Shown here: positions 1-9,388 of the stretch, piece after piece | Layout: each line of letters starts with the position of its first letter | Numbering within the stretch: position 1 is the first letter of the stretch | Assembly (NCBI RefSeq): GCF_014205015.1 | Contig: NZ_JACHMO010000001.1 | Span: 5,270,001 to 5,334,000, forward strand | Direction of reading: 5' to 3' | Source: Saccharothrix ecbatanensis | Lineage (GTDB): Bacteria > Actinomycetota > Actinomycetes > Mycobacteriales > Pseudonocardiaceae | Length of the DNA stretch: 64,000 nucleotides | Translations under genes and position numbers: made by a program | Notes under the pieces: generated by a model | The model's database searches: none | What the model was told of the DNA's origin: nothing | The model's input: the letters and a program-made list of their open reading frames with translations, nothing else

Positions 1-1054
1 CCGCGTCGAACGCCCGGACGGTGAACGTGTACGCGGTGTTCGGGCTGCGCCCGCCGATGGTGGCCGACGTGCCGGTGGCGTCACCGACCTTCGCGCCGCC
101 GGCGTGCACCTCGTAGCGGGTCACGCCGATGTTGTCGGTGGAAGCGTTCCACGCCAGGGACACCGAGTTCGCCGTGACGCCGGTGGCGCGCAGGCCGGTC
201 GGCGCGGTGGGCTTCTCCGTGTCGGCCTGCGCGGGCGGTGTGCGCACCTCGGTGTTGTTGCTGGCCTGGGAGATGTTGCCGGCGGCGTCCTTGGCGTTGA
301 CGTAGAAGATGTAGGTGCCGTTGGGGTTCAGGCCGGTGACGGTGGTGGACGTGCCGGTGACCGACTTGACGAACTGGCCCTGCTGGTAGACCTCGTAGGA
401 CGTGACGCCGACGTTGTCGGTGGCCGGGTCCCAGGCCAGGTCGACGGACGTGGACGTGATGTTGGCGGAACGCAGGTTCGGCGGCGGGGACGGCGGCACG
501 GTGTCCGCCTGGCCGGTCTCGCCGAAGACCTGGAACTCCTGCAAGGAGTAGCCGTAGTACGACGCCGTGCGGCACCGCGTGGTGCCGTACACCCGGACGT
601 ACCGGCCCCGGCCGCTGACCACCAGGTCTTCGACACCGCCCTGGCCGGCGGCGGTCGAGTGGATGCTCGTCCACGTGGTCGCGTCGGCCGACGTCTCGAC
701 CCGGTACGCGCGGGCGCAGGACAGGTCCCACTGGAGCCGGACCCTCGTGATGGTCGCGGTGACGCCGAGGTCGACGTAGATCCACGACGGGTCGATGCCG
801 CCCACGCTGGCCCAGCGGGTGGACGACGTGCCGTCCACCGCCAGACCGGCCGCGAAGCCCTGGCCGGCCGAGGAGGCGACCGCCCGTTTTCCCTGGGACA
901 GCAGGACGGGGGCCGCGCTCGCCGGCGCGGCGGACACCAAGGTGGCCGCGAGCACGGCCAAGGTGGTGGCAAAGGTCGTCGACAGACGCCGGGTGCGGGA
1001 CGCTGAGCGTCGGTTGGGTACGCCTCGGTTCGGTACGCCTGGGCTGGGCGCCAC
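1..1054 (-). CDS. Secreted discoidin / fibronectin type III protein (3' end outside window)
   Basis: The frame reads leftwards and is still open at base 1, so only the N-terminal part is present. I chose the GTG at 1054 because GGAGG at 1060-1064 sits 5 nt upstream; an in-frame ATG at 1111 has no clear ribosome binding site. An Arg-rich n-region, a hydrophobic core and an ASA-A cleavage region near residue 48 form a Sec-type signal peptide. Next come an F5/8-type C (discoidin) sugar-binding domain (about residues 50-180) and two FN3 domains (about 195-280 and 290 onward), each with the TDNxGVT/YEV strand pattern. Such modules usually accompany secreted glycoside hydrolases or lyases. The catalytic part, if any, lies outside. 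The stretch 1021-1045 encodes a small repeat, GVPNR twice, ahead of the signal core. Confidence 0.82.
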   Translation of the reverse strand, partial: MAPSPGVPNRGVPNRRSASRTRRLSTTFATTLAVLAATLVSAAPASAAPVLLSQGKRAVASSAGQGFAAGLAVDGTSSTRWASVGGIDPSWIYVDLGVTATITRVRLQWDLSCARAYRVETSADATTWTSIHSTAAGQGGVEDLVVSGRGRYVRVYGTTRCRTASYYGYSLQEFQVFGETGQADTVPPSPPPNLRSANITSTSVDLAWDPATDNVGVTSYEVYQQGQFVKSVTGTSTTVTGLNPNGTYIFYVNAKDAAGNISQASNNTEVRTPPAQADTEKPTAPTGLRATGVTANSVSLAWNASTDNIGVTRYEVHAGGAKVGDATGTSATIGGRSPNTAYTFTVRAFDA

Positions 1055-1177
1055 AGAAGCCTCCACGGGTCGTTGTCGTGCGCTGACCTGGGCGGAGGCA
1101 GGTCGGGTCATCGTCTGTGACCTAAAACGGTAAAGGCTTTCCCCGGTGGCGTCCAGTCTGTGGCGTCCAGTGGGCCG

Positions 1178-2923
1178 TTACGCGTACAGCTCGTTGTACC
1201 GCTCGGCGTGGGTGCTGTGGACGACCCTGCGCTTGACCTTCAACGTCGGCGTCAGCTCGCCGTCGTCCTGGCTCAGGTCCCGGTCCAGGATCGTGAAGCG
1301 CTTGACCTGGGAGAGGTGGGAGAAGTGGGAGTTCGCCTCGTCCACGACCTGCTGGATCAACGCCTGGACCTCGGGTGTCCGGGCCAGGGTCGGGAGGTCG
1401 GCGGGCAGGCCCTGCGCGGTGGCCCAGGGGACGACCTCGTCCTGGTCCAGGGTGATCAGGGCGACCAGGTACGGCTTGCGGTCGCCGTACACGACGGCGT
1501 GGGAGATCCAGCGGGACTGGCGGAGCTGGTTCTCGACGTTGGCCGGGGCGATGTTCTTGCCGCCCGCGGTGATGATGATGTCCTTCTTGCGGCCGGTAAT
1601 GGTGACGAAGCCGTCGTCGTCGACCTCGCCCAGGTCACCCGTGTGCAGCCAGCCGTCGGTGAGCACTTCGGCGGTGGCGGCGGGGTTGTTCCAGTAGCCC
1701 GCGAACACGTGCGGGCCGTTCATCAGGATCTCGCCGTCCTCATCCACCTTGAGCTGGAGGCCCGCCATGCCGAACGTGCCGACGGAGCCCAACTTGTGCC
1801 GTGTCAACGTGTTCACCGTGCCCACGCCGGTGGACTCGCTCATCCCGTACCCCTCCAGCACGGGCACGCCGGCGGCGGTGAAGAACTCCAGCACCTCGAC
1901 CGAGATCGGCGCCGCGCCGGACAGCGCCTGGCGCAGCCGGCCGCCGAAGATCGCCCGCACCTTGGCGAACACCGGGTCCACGGTGGCGAACGCGGCGGCC
2001 AGGTCCGGCGGCAGGGGTCGACCGGCGGCCTGGAGCTCGCGGACCGCCAGCCCGACCTTGACCGCTTGGCGCAGCTGGTCTTCCGGCACACCGGCGGTGG
2101 CGGCCGTGTAGACCTTCTCGAAGATCCGGGGCACGGACGGCAGGTACGTCGGCCGCACCTGGGCCAGCTCCGGCACGATCTTCGTCGCGTCACCGCCGTA
2201 GAACGCCAGCGTGGCGCCGACGTGCATCGCGGACAGGTGCACGATCTGCGCGAACACGTGCGCCAACGGCAGGAACAGGTACACCACGTCGTCCACCAGG
2301 ACGTACGACAGCTCCTCGGTGAGCCGGCACATGGTGATGAAGTTCCGGTTGGTCAGCACGCAGCCCTTGGGCGGGCCGGTGGTGCCGGAGGTGTAGATGA
2401 TGACGGTCGGGTCGTCGGGGTCGATCGCGGCGCGGCGGTCGTCCAGCTCGGCGGGCAGCGGCGACGTGCGGCCCTGCGACCGGAGTTCGGCCAGGCCGCC
2501 GTCGTCCATGACGATCACGTCGCGCAGCGCCGGCGCCTGGTCGCGGATCCCGTCGACCTTGGCCCGCTGCTCAGTGGTCTCCGCGATCAGGAGCACGGCG
2601 CCCGAGTCGCCGATGATCCACGCGCACTCCTCCGGCGCGCTGGACGCGTAGATCGGCACCACCACGCCGCCCGCCGCGAGCACCGCCAGCTCCACCGCCG
2701 ACCACTCGGGCCGGGTCTCGGACAGCACGCACACCCGGTCGCCGGGCGCGATGCCCAGGTGCACCAGGCCGGACGCCAACTCCATGACCCACTCGGCGAC
2801 CTCGGTGTACGTCAGGTCGTGCCACTGCCCGTCGCGCAGGTGGCGCCAGGCCACCCGGTCGTCGTGCACCTGGGCGGCCACGAAGGGCAGGTCGGCGGTG
2901 ACGCGCGCCGTGGTCACGGGCAT
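1178..2923 (-). CDS. Long-chain acyl-CoA synthetase (AMP-forming)
   Basis: This 581-residue enzyme of the ANL superfamily activates a fatty acid to acyl-AMP and then acyl-CoA in the cytosol. Visible motifs are the P-loop YTSGTTGPPKG, the GYGMSESTG adenine-binding motif, and the hinge TGDLGEVDDDGF followed by GRKKDIIITAGGKN. The start ATG at 2923 is preceded by GAGGAG at 2931-2936 (7-nt spacing); the frame is open further upstream only as a shadow of the next gene. It follows the molybdopterin enzyme gene by 11 nt, so the two are probably cotranscribed. The substrate chain length cannot be read from sequence. An 11-bp direct repeat (1147-1157 and 1161-1171) lies just 3' of the gene. Confidence 0.93.
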   Translation of the reverse strand: MPVTTARVTADLPFVAAQVHDDRVAWRHLRDGQWHDLTYTEVAEWVMELASGLVHLGIAPGDRVCVLSETRPEWSAVELAVLAAGGVVVPIYASSAPEECAWIIGDSGAVLLIAETTEQRAKVDGIRDQAPALRDVIVMDDGGLAELRSQGRTSPLPAELDDRRAAIDPDDPTVIIYTSGTTGPPKGCVLTNRNFITMCRLTEELSYVLVDDVVYLFLPLAHVFAQIVHLSAMHVGATLAFYGGDATKIVPELAQVRPTYLPSVPRIFEKVYTAATAGVPEDQLRQAVKVGLAVRELQAAGRPLPPDLAAAFATVDPVFAKVRAIFGGRLRQALSGAAPISVEVLEFFTAAGVPVLEGYGMSESTGVGTVNTLTRHKLGSVGTFGMAGLQLKVDEDGEILMNGPHVFAGYWNNPAATAEVLTDGWLHTGDLGEVDDDGFVTITGRKKDIIITAGGKNIAPANVENQLRQSRWISHAVVYGDRKPYLVALITLDQDEVVPWATAQGLPADLPTLARTPEVQALIQQVVDEANSHFSHLSQVKRFTILDRDLSQDDGELTPTLKVKRRVVHSTHAERYNELYA

Positions 2924-2934
2924 GGCGGTGCTCC

Positions 2935-5076
2935 TCACTTGGCGGGCTGGACGGGCTGCGCCGGCTGGACGGGGGTGACGTGCACGCGGACGCCGTTGAG
3001 GACGGCGGTGCCGGAGAGCGGGTCCACGGCCAGGTCGTCGGTGAGCAGGTTGACGTTCACGCCGGGGTGGGCCTCGGCGGTGGCGAGGCGGGTGCCGGGC
3101 CGGTCGTGGCCCCAGCCGTGCGGCAGGCTGACCACTCCGGCGGCCATGTCGGCGCTGACCTCCACGGTGGCCTCGACCTCGCCGACCCGTGACGTCACGC
3201 GGGCCGGGCCGCCGTCCACCAGGCCGATCCGGTCGGCGTCGTCCGGGTTGACCAGCAGCGTGCACAGCTGCTTGCCCTTCACCAGCACCGGCACGTTGTG
3301 CAGCCACGAGTTGTTCGACCGCAGGTGCCGGCGGCCGACCAGCACCAGACCGTCGACCGGCGTGCGCAACGCTTCGAGCACGCGCGGCACGTCGGCCGCG
3401 ATCGGGTCCGGGCACAGCTCGATCCGGCCGGACGGGGTGCGCAGGATCTCCGGCACGCGGCTGGTCAACGGCCCGAGGTCGACGCCGTGCGGCTGGTCGA
3501 GCAGGGCGTCCACCGACAGCCCGTACGGGCCGGACCGCAGGCGTGCGTCCAACAGCCGTTCCTCGCGGGTGTGCGGCGATTCGCCGGACAGGCCGACCAA
3601 CGCGTCGAGGTCGGCGTCGGGGCCCAGACCTGCGAAGATGCCGGTCAGCCGCAGCAGGATGTCGCCCTCGTCGGGTTCACCGGGGGTCGGCTCTACGGCG
3701 GGGCGGGAGTACTTGGCCACGTTCCGCACCGCGAACGACAGGAACGCGAGGTCGTAGTGGCCGCGTCGGCTGGGCGGCGGTGGCGGCAGGATCACGTCGG
3801 CGTGCCGGGTGGTCTCGTTGAGGTACGGGTCGACCGAAACCATGAAGTCCACAGTGGACAGGGCGGCGTCGAGGCGGGCGGAGTTGGGCAGGGACAGCGC
3901 GGGGTTGCCCGCCACGGTGACCAGCGCGCGGACCTGGCCGGGGCCGGGCGTCCCGATCTCGTCGGCCAGCGTGACCGCCGGGAGCTCCCCCGCCACCTCG
4001 GGCAGTCCGCGCACCCGGCTGTGCCACCGGCCGGTCGTGAAACCCTTGCCCGTACCCGTGCCGCGCCGCATGTGCGCGGGCAGCGGGAACATCGCGCCGC
4101 CGGGCCGGTCCAGGTTGCCGGTGAGGATGTTCAGCACGTCGACCAGCCAGCTCGCGACCGTGCCGAACTCGACCGTCGTGGTGCCGATCCGCCCGTACAC
4201 GGCCGCGCGAGGCGCCGCCGCGAGCCGGTGCGTCAACGCCCGGATCTCGTCCGCGGCGACACCGCACCGCGACGCCACCGCCTCCGGGGTGAACGGCTCG
4301 CTCAACGCCCGCACCCCGTCCACCCCGGTGACGTGCGGGGCGAGGGCGCCGAGGTCGACCAGGTCCGCGGCGAACAGCTCGTTCACCATGGCCAGCAACA
4401 GGAACACGTCCGTGCCCGGCACGATCGGCAGGTGCCGGTCGGCCGCGGCGGCGGTGCGGCTGCGCCTCGGGTCGACCACGACGAACGCCCCGCCGCGCTT
4501 GCGGAGCGCCTTGAGCCGGCCCGGCACGTCCGGCACGGTCCACAGGCTGCCGTTGGAGGAGAACGGGTCCGCGCCCAGCAGCAGGAGGAAGTCCGTGCGG
4601 TCGATGTCGGGCACGGGGATGGTGAAGATCCCGCCGTAGAGCAGGCCGGACGACACGTGCTTGGGCATCTGGTCCACGGTGGCAGCGGTGAAGACGTTGC
4701 GCGAGTCGAGCGCCTTGCGCAGCACGCCCGCGTACAGGCCGCCGGCCAGCGAGTGGACGGTCGGGTTGCCCAGGTACATGGCCACCGCGTCCCGGCCGTG
4801 TTCGGCGATGATCGCGGTCAGCTTTTCGTCCACCAGGGTGAACGCCTCGTCCCAGGACACGGGTTCGAACTCGCCGTCGCGGCGGGCGAGGGGCGTTCGG
4901 AGGCGGTCCGGGTCGGCGTCCAGCGCGCCGAGCGAGGCGCCTTTGGGGCAGAGGAAGCCGTTGCTGAAGGTGTCCTTCCGGTCGCCTCGGACGGCGGTGA
5001 TGCGGTCGTCCTCGACGGTCAACTCCAGGCCGCAGGTGGCCTCGCACAGCGGGCAGGTGGTGTAGGCGGTGCGCAT
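2935..5076 (-). CDS. Molybdopterin-dependent oxidoreductase (DMSO reductase family)
   Basis: This is a 713-residue cytosolic enzyme (no Tat signal) of the formate dehydrogenase/nitrate reductase-like family. An N-terminal 4Fe-4S motif is complete: C8-x2-C11-x3-C15 and C43 in FLCPKGA. It is followed by the Mo-bis-MGD binding body and a C-terminal molydopterin dinucleotide-binding domain containing SLPHGWGHDRPG. ATG at 5076 has AGGAG at 5081-5085, which overlaps the stop codon of the upstream gene. The family oxidises or reduces diverse small substrates; no partner FeS or cytochrome subunit is nearby, so the electron acceptor is unknown. Cotranscription with an acyl-CoA synthetase hints at a role in acid or aldehyde metabolism, which is inference only. 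Confidence 0.9.
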   Translation of the reverse strand: MRTAYTTCPLCEATCGLELTVEDDRITAVRGDRKDTFSNGFLCPKGASLGALDADPDRLRTPLARRDGEFEPVSWDEAFTLVDEKLTAIIAEHGRDAVAMYLGNPTVHSLAGGLYAGVLRKALDSRNVFTAATVDQMPKHVSSGLLYGGIFTIPVPDIDRTDFLLLLGADPFSSNGSLWTVPDVPGRLKALRKRGGAFVVVDPRRSRTAAAADRHLPIVPGTDVFLLLAMVNELFAADLVDLGALAPHVTGVDGVRALSEPFTPEAVASRCGVAADEIRALTHRLAAAPRAAVYGRIGTTTVEFGTVASWLVDVLNILTGNLDRPGGAMFPLPAHMRRGTGTGKGFTTGRWHSRVRGLPEVAGELPAVTLADEIGTPGPGQVRALVTVAGNPALSLPNSARLDAALSTVDFMVSVDPYLNETTRHADVILPPPPPSRRGHYDLAFLSFAVRNVAKYSRPAVEPTPGEPDEGDILLRLTGIFAGLGPDADLDALVGLSGESPHTREERLLDARLRSGPYGLSVDALLDQPHGVDLGPLTSRVPEILRTPSGRIELCPDPIAADVPRVLEALRTPVDGLVLVGRRHLRSNNSWLHNVPVLVKGKQLCTLLVNPDDADRIGLVDGGPARVTSRVGEVEATVEVSADMAAGVVSLPHGWGHDRPGTRLATAEAHPGVNVNLLTDDLAVDPLSGTAVLNGVRVHVTPVQPAQPVQPAK

Positions 5077-5084
5077 GGGACTCC

Positions 5085-5801
5085 TCAACGGACGGTCCGG
5101 GCGGACGCGAGCGGGTGCAGCCGACCGGCGGACGTGAGGCCGATCAGCTCGCTCAGCGCGGCGACGACCATCTCCGGCTTGGCCAAGCAGTCGCCCAACC
5201 GAAACCCCACCACCGCCCGGGATCCAAGCCGCACCGGGTCCACGTCGACCGGTTCGCCGTGGCAGACGAGGCGGCCGAAGGGGGCGAGCAGGGCCAGCGC
5301 GCCGTCGACCGGGCTGGGACAGGTCGGGAATGTGGCGGTCGCGAGCGCGCCGGGCAGAGGGGTGCCGCTCGGCAACACACCCGCCGGAAGCGGGCCGGTC
5401 TGGTGGGTGGACGTGTTCGCGGGGAGGCCGACCACGACGTCGACCAGGCCTCCGGCGAGCAGCCGTTCGGTGAGGCCGGGCGCGGACGAGTCCACTGCGA
5501 TGTCGGCACCGAGCCGCACCGCCAGCCGCCGCTGAGCCTGGGTCGGCGCGGTGGCCACCACCCGGCCCGCGCCGAAGCTCACCGCGAGCTGCACGGCCAG
5601 CGCACCCACCCCGCCCGCCGCGTCGTGCACCAGGACCGACTCACCCTGCCGCAGGTGCGCACACGTCCGGAGGAGGTGCCACGCGGTGACGCCGTGGTGG
5701 GCCAGGGCCAGCGCGGAGGCGTCGTCGATCTCGGCGGGCAGCGGGAAGCGGAAGCCGTCGAACGACAGCTCCCGACGCCCGGCGTCCGCGATGACCTCCA
5801 C
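5085..5801 (-). CDS. N-terminally truncated zinc-free MDR quinone oxidoreductase
   Basis: The 238 residues match the nucleotide-binding half of NADPH:quinone oxidoreductases (MDR family): a hinge helix, LRQGESVLVHDAAGGVGALA as the Rossmann glycine motif, and the C-terminal catalytic wall. The roughly 80-100-residue GroES-like N-terminal domain is missing. The frame upstream of the GTG at 5801 continues only about 8 codons (VGVEV-like residues) before an in-frame TAA. So this is either a gene decayed at its 5' end or an unusual short form. Its stop codon overlaps the ribosome binding site of the molybdopterin enzyme, so its translation may serve mainly to couple that gene. Activity as a reductase is doubtful. 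Confidence 0.6.
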   Translation of the reverse strand: MEVIADAGRRELSFDGFRFPLPAEIDDASALALAHHGVTAWHLLRTCAHLRQGESVLVHDAAGGVGALAVQLAVSFGAGRVVATAPTQAQRRLAVRLGADIAVDSSAPGLTERLLAGGLVDVVVGLPANTSTHQTGPLPAGVLPSGTPLPGALATATFPTCPSPVDGALALLAPFGRLVCHGEPVDVDPVRLGSRAVVGFRLGDCLAKPEMVVAALSELIGLTSAGRLHPLASARTVR

Positions 5802-5821
5802 ACCGACCAGGCAACACCGGA

Positions 5822-5838
5822 AGTTACCGGTCGGTTAG
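5822..5838. promoter_or_regulatory. Imperfect palindrome, possible TetR-type operator
   Basis: TTACCG-GT-CGGTTA (5824-5837) is an inverted repeat with one mismatch in its 6-bp arms. ACCGGTCGGT-like sites are common targets of TetR regulators of fatty acid genes in actinomycetes. It lies about 25 bp upstream of the truncated oxidoreductase gene that opens the operon ending in the acyl-CoA synthetase. The assignment is inferred from position and shape only. Confidence 0.35.
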
Positions 5839-5884
5839 TGGGGACTCCACGACAACTAAGCGGCCGACTCGAAGGCGCCGGTGG

Positions 5885-6397
5885 TCAGGGCTGCTTGTAG
5901 TACGGGTACGGCGGATCCTGGTGCATCTGCTGGATCCGCCGGGTGCGGCGGCGACTCCGCCCGACCAGCACGGCGATCACGCCGCCGATCAAAAGCAGCA
6001 GGAGGATGCCGACACCGGCGACCCAACCCCCGGTCGAGCTGCCACCCGTCGCCTCGGGCCGGATCTGGCGCGCGCCGTACGTCTGCTCCAGCTCCTTGGC
6101 GGTGACTCCGCGCGGTTTGCCGTTGACGGTGACCACCAGCTCGTCGATTTCACCCTGGTACGTGTCCCAGGCGGCGCGGGCGATGCGCGCGCCGGTGTCG
6201 TCCGTGTCGGTCGTGACGGCTGAGATGGTCAACCGGTCGCGGCCGTTGGACGTCTGGTGGTGGACCGAGACGTTGGTGTACCCGTCCTCCTGGATGCGGG
6301 ACTGGAGGTCCGCCAGGTCGGCGAGCGAGGCGCACCCCGCGGCCACCAGGAAGGCCGTCAGCAGGGCGAGCAGGCGCACAGTGGCAAGTCTTTTCAC
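5885..6397 (-). CDS. Small membrane lipoprotein of unknown function
   Basis: This 170-residue protein carries a lipoprotein signal (lipobox LVAAGC, lipidated Cys at residue 22), an extracytoplasmic domain of about 100 residues, then a hydrophobic segment (WVAGVGILLLLLIGGVIAVL) and an Arg-rich, Pro/Tyr-rich cytoplasmic tail ending PYPYYKQP. It would therefore be anchored both by lipid and by a C-terminal membrane helix. GTG at 6397 was chosen because the signal peptide begins there; the frame extends upstream to 6505 without signal character. A G-rich tract precedes the start. I do not recognise a family beyond actinobacterial hypothetical lipoproteins. Confidence 0.75.
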   Translation of the reverse strand: MKRLATVRLLALLTAFLVAAGCASLADLADLQSRIQEDGYTNVSVHHQTSNGRDRLTISAVTTDTDDTGARIARAAWDTYQGEIDELVVTVNGKPRGVTAKELEQTYGARQIRPEATGGSSTGGWVAGVGILLLLLIGGVIAVLVGRSRRRTRRIQQMHQDPPYPYYKQP

Positions 6398-6513
6398 GAA
6401 GTCCCCCCGGACGACACGAGTGACAGGACCCGCGGCTCCGTGGGAGGGCGCCGCCGTGCGAGGAGAGTACGTGAGCGGACACGCCGTCCGGCTGACTTCC
6501 GGCAAATCTTTGC

Positions 6514-9276
6514 TCAGGCGCGGGCGTCCAGGGCGCGGGCCAGCTCAAGGCGCGAGGACACGTGCAGCTTGGCGTAGATGCGGGACAGGTAGACCTCGAT
6601 GGTGCGCGGGCTGTAGTGCAGGGCGGCGGCGATGTCCCGGTTCCGCATCCCCTGCTGCACCAGCCGGGCGACGTTCTCCTCCGCCTCGGTCAGCACGCCG
6701 GGCGCCTTGGCACGGGCTCGTGGCACCTTCGCGCCGAGTTCGCGCAGCCGACCGCCCGCTTGGCGGCGCAGGCCGTGCGCGCCCAGGCGTTGGAACAGGG
6801 CGTAGGCGTCGAGGAGTTCCGGCACGGCTTCGCGGTCGACCACGCCCAGGGCCAGTTGGGCGCGGGCCTTCTCGAAGACCAGACCGCCGGCCTCCGCCTC
6901 CCGCACGGCCTCGCGGAGCACGTCGGCGTCCCGGTCGGTCAGGCCGTGGACCCGTCGAACGGTGGCGCGGGTCCACGGCGCGACCCGGTCGGCCGCCACC
7001 CCGCAGAGCCGCTTCACCGTCTGCCGCGCCTCTTCCTCCCGACCGTGCGCCAGGTCCAGTTCGATCAGGCGGCCCAGCAGCACGCAGCTGTACGCGGTCA
7101 TGCCGTCGTCGTCCACAGCCTCGACCAGGGTGGTCCGGGCCCTTTCCACGTCCCCGCGCGCGGCCAGGTAACCGGCCATCGCCAGGGCGTGCAGGCGGGA
7201 CATGTTCGGGCTGGTCGGCGGTGTGAGAGCGGCAAGCCGGGCGGCCACGTCGAGTTCTCCGCGCCAGGTGCGGACCTCCAGTTCGATCGCGCGCAGGCCG
7301 TCCAGCATCATCAGCTCCTGCCGCGACTCCAGCTCGGCGGCGGCCCGGCCCACGCGTTCCAGGCACGCGTCCCACGCTCCGCCGAACCAGTCCAGCGCCA
7401 CCCGCGCCATCTCCAGCTCACCGCGGAACGCGTGGCCGCCGGTTCGTTCCCGCAGTTCCTCCGCCCGGCGAAGGCGCCAGGTCGCGTCGTGCACGAGGCC
7501 CGCGAGCGCGCCGGTCGACGCGCCGACGGCCAGCGCCTGGAGTTCGAGGATCGGCTGGCCGGCGGCGGAACGCAGGGAGCGGTTCGCGTACTCGACCGTC
7601 TTGTCGTGCCGGAACAGCATCGACGTGATCACCGCCAGCCGGTCGAACACCACCACGCCCTCGGCTGCGGACGTGAACGGCATAGCCTCGATCCGGTCGG
7701 CGGCGGCCAGGGCTTCGGCGTGACGTCCGGTGAAGACGAGGAGCAGCGCGCGCTGTGCGTGCAGGGCGGCTGGCGCGTTGCCGGTGGCGAGTTCCGCGTC
7801 GGCCAGGCGCAGCGCCTCGGTCATCCGGCCGACCAGGAACAGGCTGGTGAGCACGACCACCGCGCACCGCGACCGGTCCGGGCCGGGCGGCAGCACGTCG
7901 AGCGCGGCGAGGCCGGGTGCGATGGCGGCGGCCGGGCGGGACGCGTGGGCCAGTGCACGGCACTGCGAGGCCAGCAGCCCGGCCCGTTCCGGCGCGGCCA
8001 CCGGCAGCAGTTCCAACGCCCGCGCGCACAACGCCGCCGCCGTCTCCGGTGCGGTGGTGCGGTTCGCCGCGGCGGCCTGCGCCATCACCCGGATCGCGCG
8101 CAGGTCGCCGGGCGGCGCGGACTCGGCCAGGTGCCAGGCCAGCTCCATCTCGTCCACGGCCAGGCCGCGCTCGCGGTCGTCCAGCAGGCGGGCGCTGATC
8201 AGGCTGTGCAGGTGGCGGCGTTGGGCGGGGCCGATCTCCTGGTACAGCGCCTCGCCGACCAGGGCGTGCGAGAACCGGTAGCCGCGGTCGTCGTCGCGGA
8301 CCACGATGTGCGCGCGCAGCAGCCCGTCGAACGCGTCCACCACGGTGTCCTCGGGCAGCGACGACACCCGCGCGAGCAGCCCGATCTGGTCCAGCCGCAC
8401 CCGCCGGAAGATCGACACCGCGCGGGCCACCGCCCTGGTGTCCCGGTCCAGCGGCGCGACCCGGCGCAGCACGGCTTCCCGTCTGGTGAGCCGGATGGCC
8501 GACGGTGACACGGTGAGCCGGGCCCGGTTGCCGTCCACCGCGACCAGGTCCAGCTCGCGCAGCGACCGGGCGATCTCGACGGCGAAGAACGGGTTGCCGT
8601 CCGCGCGCTGGTGCACCTCGTGCGCGAGGCCGTCGTCCACCGGGGTGCCGAGGACCGTCTCCACGATCCGCGCCACGTCGCCGCCGCTGAGCGGGGCCAG
8701 CTCCACCCGCACCACCTCGGCGTGGCGTTCGAGCCGGTCCAGCAGTTCGCCGACGCCGGGGTTGTGGTGGTGGGTGCGGGCGGCGGTGATCAGCACGAGC
8801 GGTGCGGCGGTGACCCGGCGCAGGACGACGGCGAGCATGGCCAGCGAGTCGTCGTCCACCTGGTCGAGGTCGTCCAGGACGAGGGCGGCGGGCCGTTGGG
8901 CGGTGAGGCCGGTGAGCACGCGGGCGACCAGTTCGCAGGAGCGGCCGAACCAGGAGGCGTCCGGCGTGGAGGTGAGGTCCAACGCGTCCAGCGCGGCCTG
9001 CACATCACCGGTCACCGGCACCGACCGCAACGCCGTGGCCACCGCCGCGTACGGGATGCGCCTGCTCACGTCGTCCGACTCCGCGACGGCCACCGGACAG
9101 CCCCGGTCACGCAGCCGGCGGCACGTCTCGGCCAGCAGGCTGGACTTGCCGATCCCCGGCTCCCCCGACACCACGACCGTCACCAACCCGGCCGCCGGCA
9201 CCCGCCCGACCACGTCGAAGACCGCCGCCAGTTCGCTTTCCCTGCCGAAGAAGGCTTGGCCCGAGAACGACGTCAA
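6514..9276 (-). CDS. Large ATP-binding LuxR-family regulator (LAL type)
   Basis: The 920-residue protein has an N-terminal AAA_16 ATPase with Walker A GEPGIGKS (residues 38-45) and Walker B ALVLDDLDQVDD. A long helical TPR-like middle follows, then a C-terminal LuxR HTH of about 60 residues (LTEAEENVARLV ... YSPRTIEVYLSRIYAKLHV). This is the MalT/LAL architecture: ligand and ATP binding drive DNA binding. It is transcribed divergently from the beta-lactamase-like gene starting at 9389, with a 112-bp shared promoter region, so that gene or its own is a plausible target. The inducer is unknown. Confidence 0.9.
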   Translation of the reverse strand: MTSFSGQAFFGRESELAAVFDVVGRVPAAGLVTVVVSGEPGIGKSSLLAETCRRLRDRGCPVAVAESDDVSRRIPYAAVATALRSVPVTGDVQAALDALDLTSTPDASWFGRSCELVARVLTGLTAQRPAALVLDDLDQVDDDSLAMLAVVLRRVTAAPLVLITAARTHHHNPGVGELLDRLERHAEVVRVELAPLSGGDVARIVETVLGTPVDDGLAHEVHQRADGNPFFAVEIARSLRELDLVAVDGNRARLTVSPSAIRLTRREAVLRRVAPLDRDTRAVARAVSIFRRVRLDQIGLLARVSSLPEDTVVDAFDGLLRAHIVVRDDDRGYRFSHALVGEALYQEIGPAQRRHLHSLISARLLDDRERGLAVDEMELAWHLAESAPPGDLRAIRVMAQAAAANRTTAPETAAALCARALELLPVAAPERAGLLASQCRALAHASRPAAAIAPGLAALDVLPPGPDRSRCAVVVLTSLFLVGRMTEALRLADAELATGNAPAALHAQRALLLVFTGRHAEALAAADRIEAMPFTSAAEGVVVFDRLAVITSMLFRHDKTVEYANRSLRSAAGQPILELQALAVGASTGALAGLVHDATWRLRRAEELRERTGGHAFRGELEMARVALDWFGGAWDACLERVGRAAAELESRQELMMLDGLRAIELEVRTWRGELDVAARLAALTPPTSPNMSRLHALAMAGYLAARGDVERARTTLVEAVDDDGMTAYSCVLLGRLIELDLAHGREEEARQTVKRLCGVAADRVAPWTRATVRRVHGLTDRDADVLREAVREAEAGGLVFEKARAQLALGVVDREAVPELLDAYALFQRLGAHGLRRQAGGRLRELGAKVPRARAKAPGVLTEAEENVARLVQQGMRNRDIAAALHYSPRTIEVYLSRIYAKLHVSSRLELARALDARA

Positions 9277-9388
9277 TGGCGACCTCCCGTCGTTGGGCCA
9301 CTCACCCTACCGACTGAGGAATCCCTACTCACGTGTCGTGGCTCACGGTGGTGACATGGTGGCGACAACCGCCGCACCTGGAGGGTCC

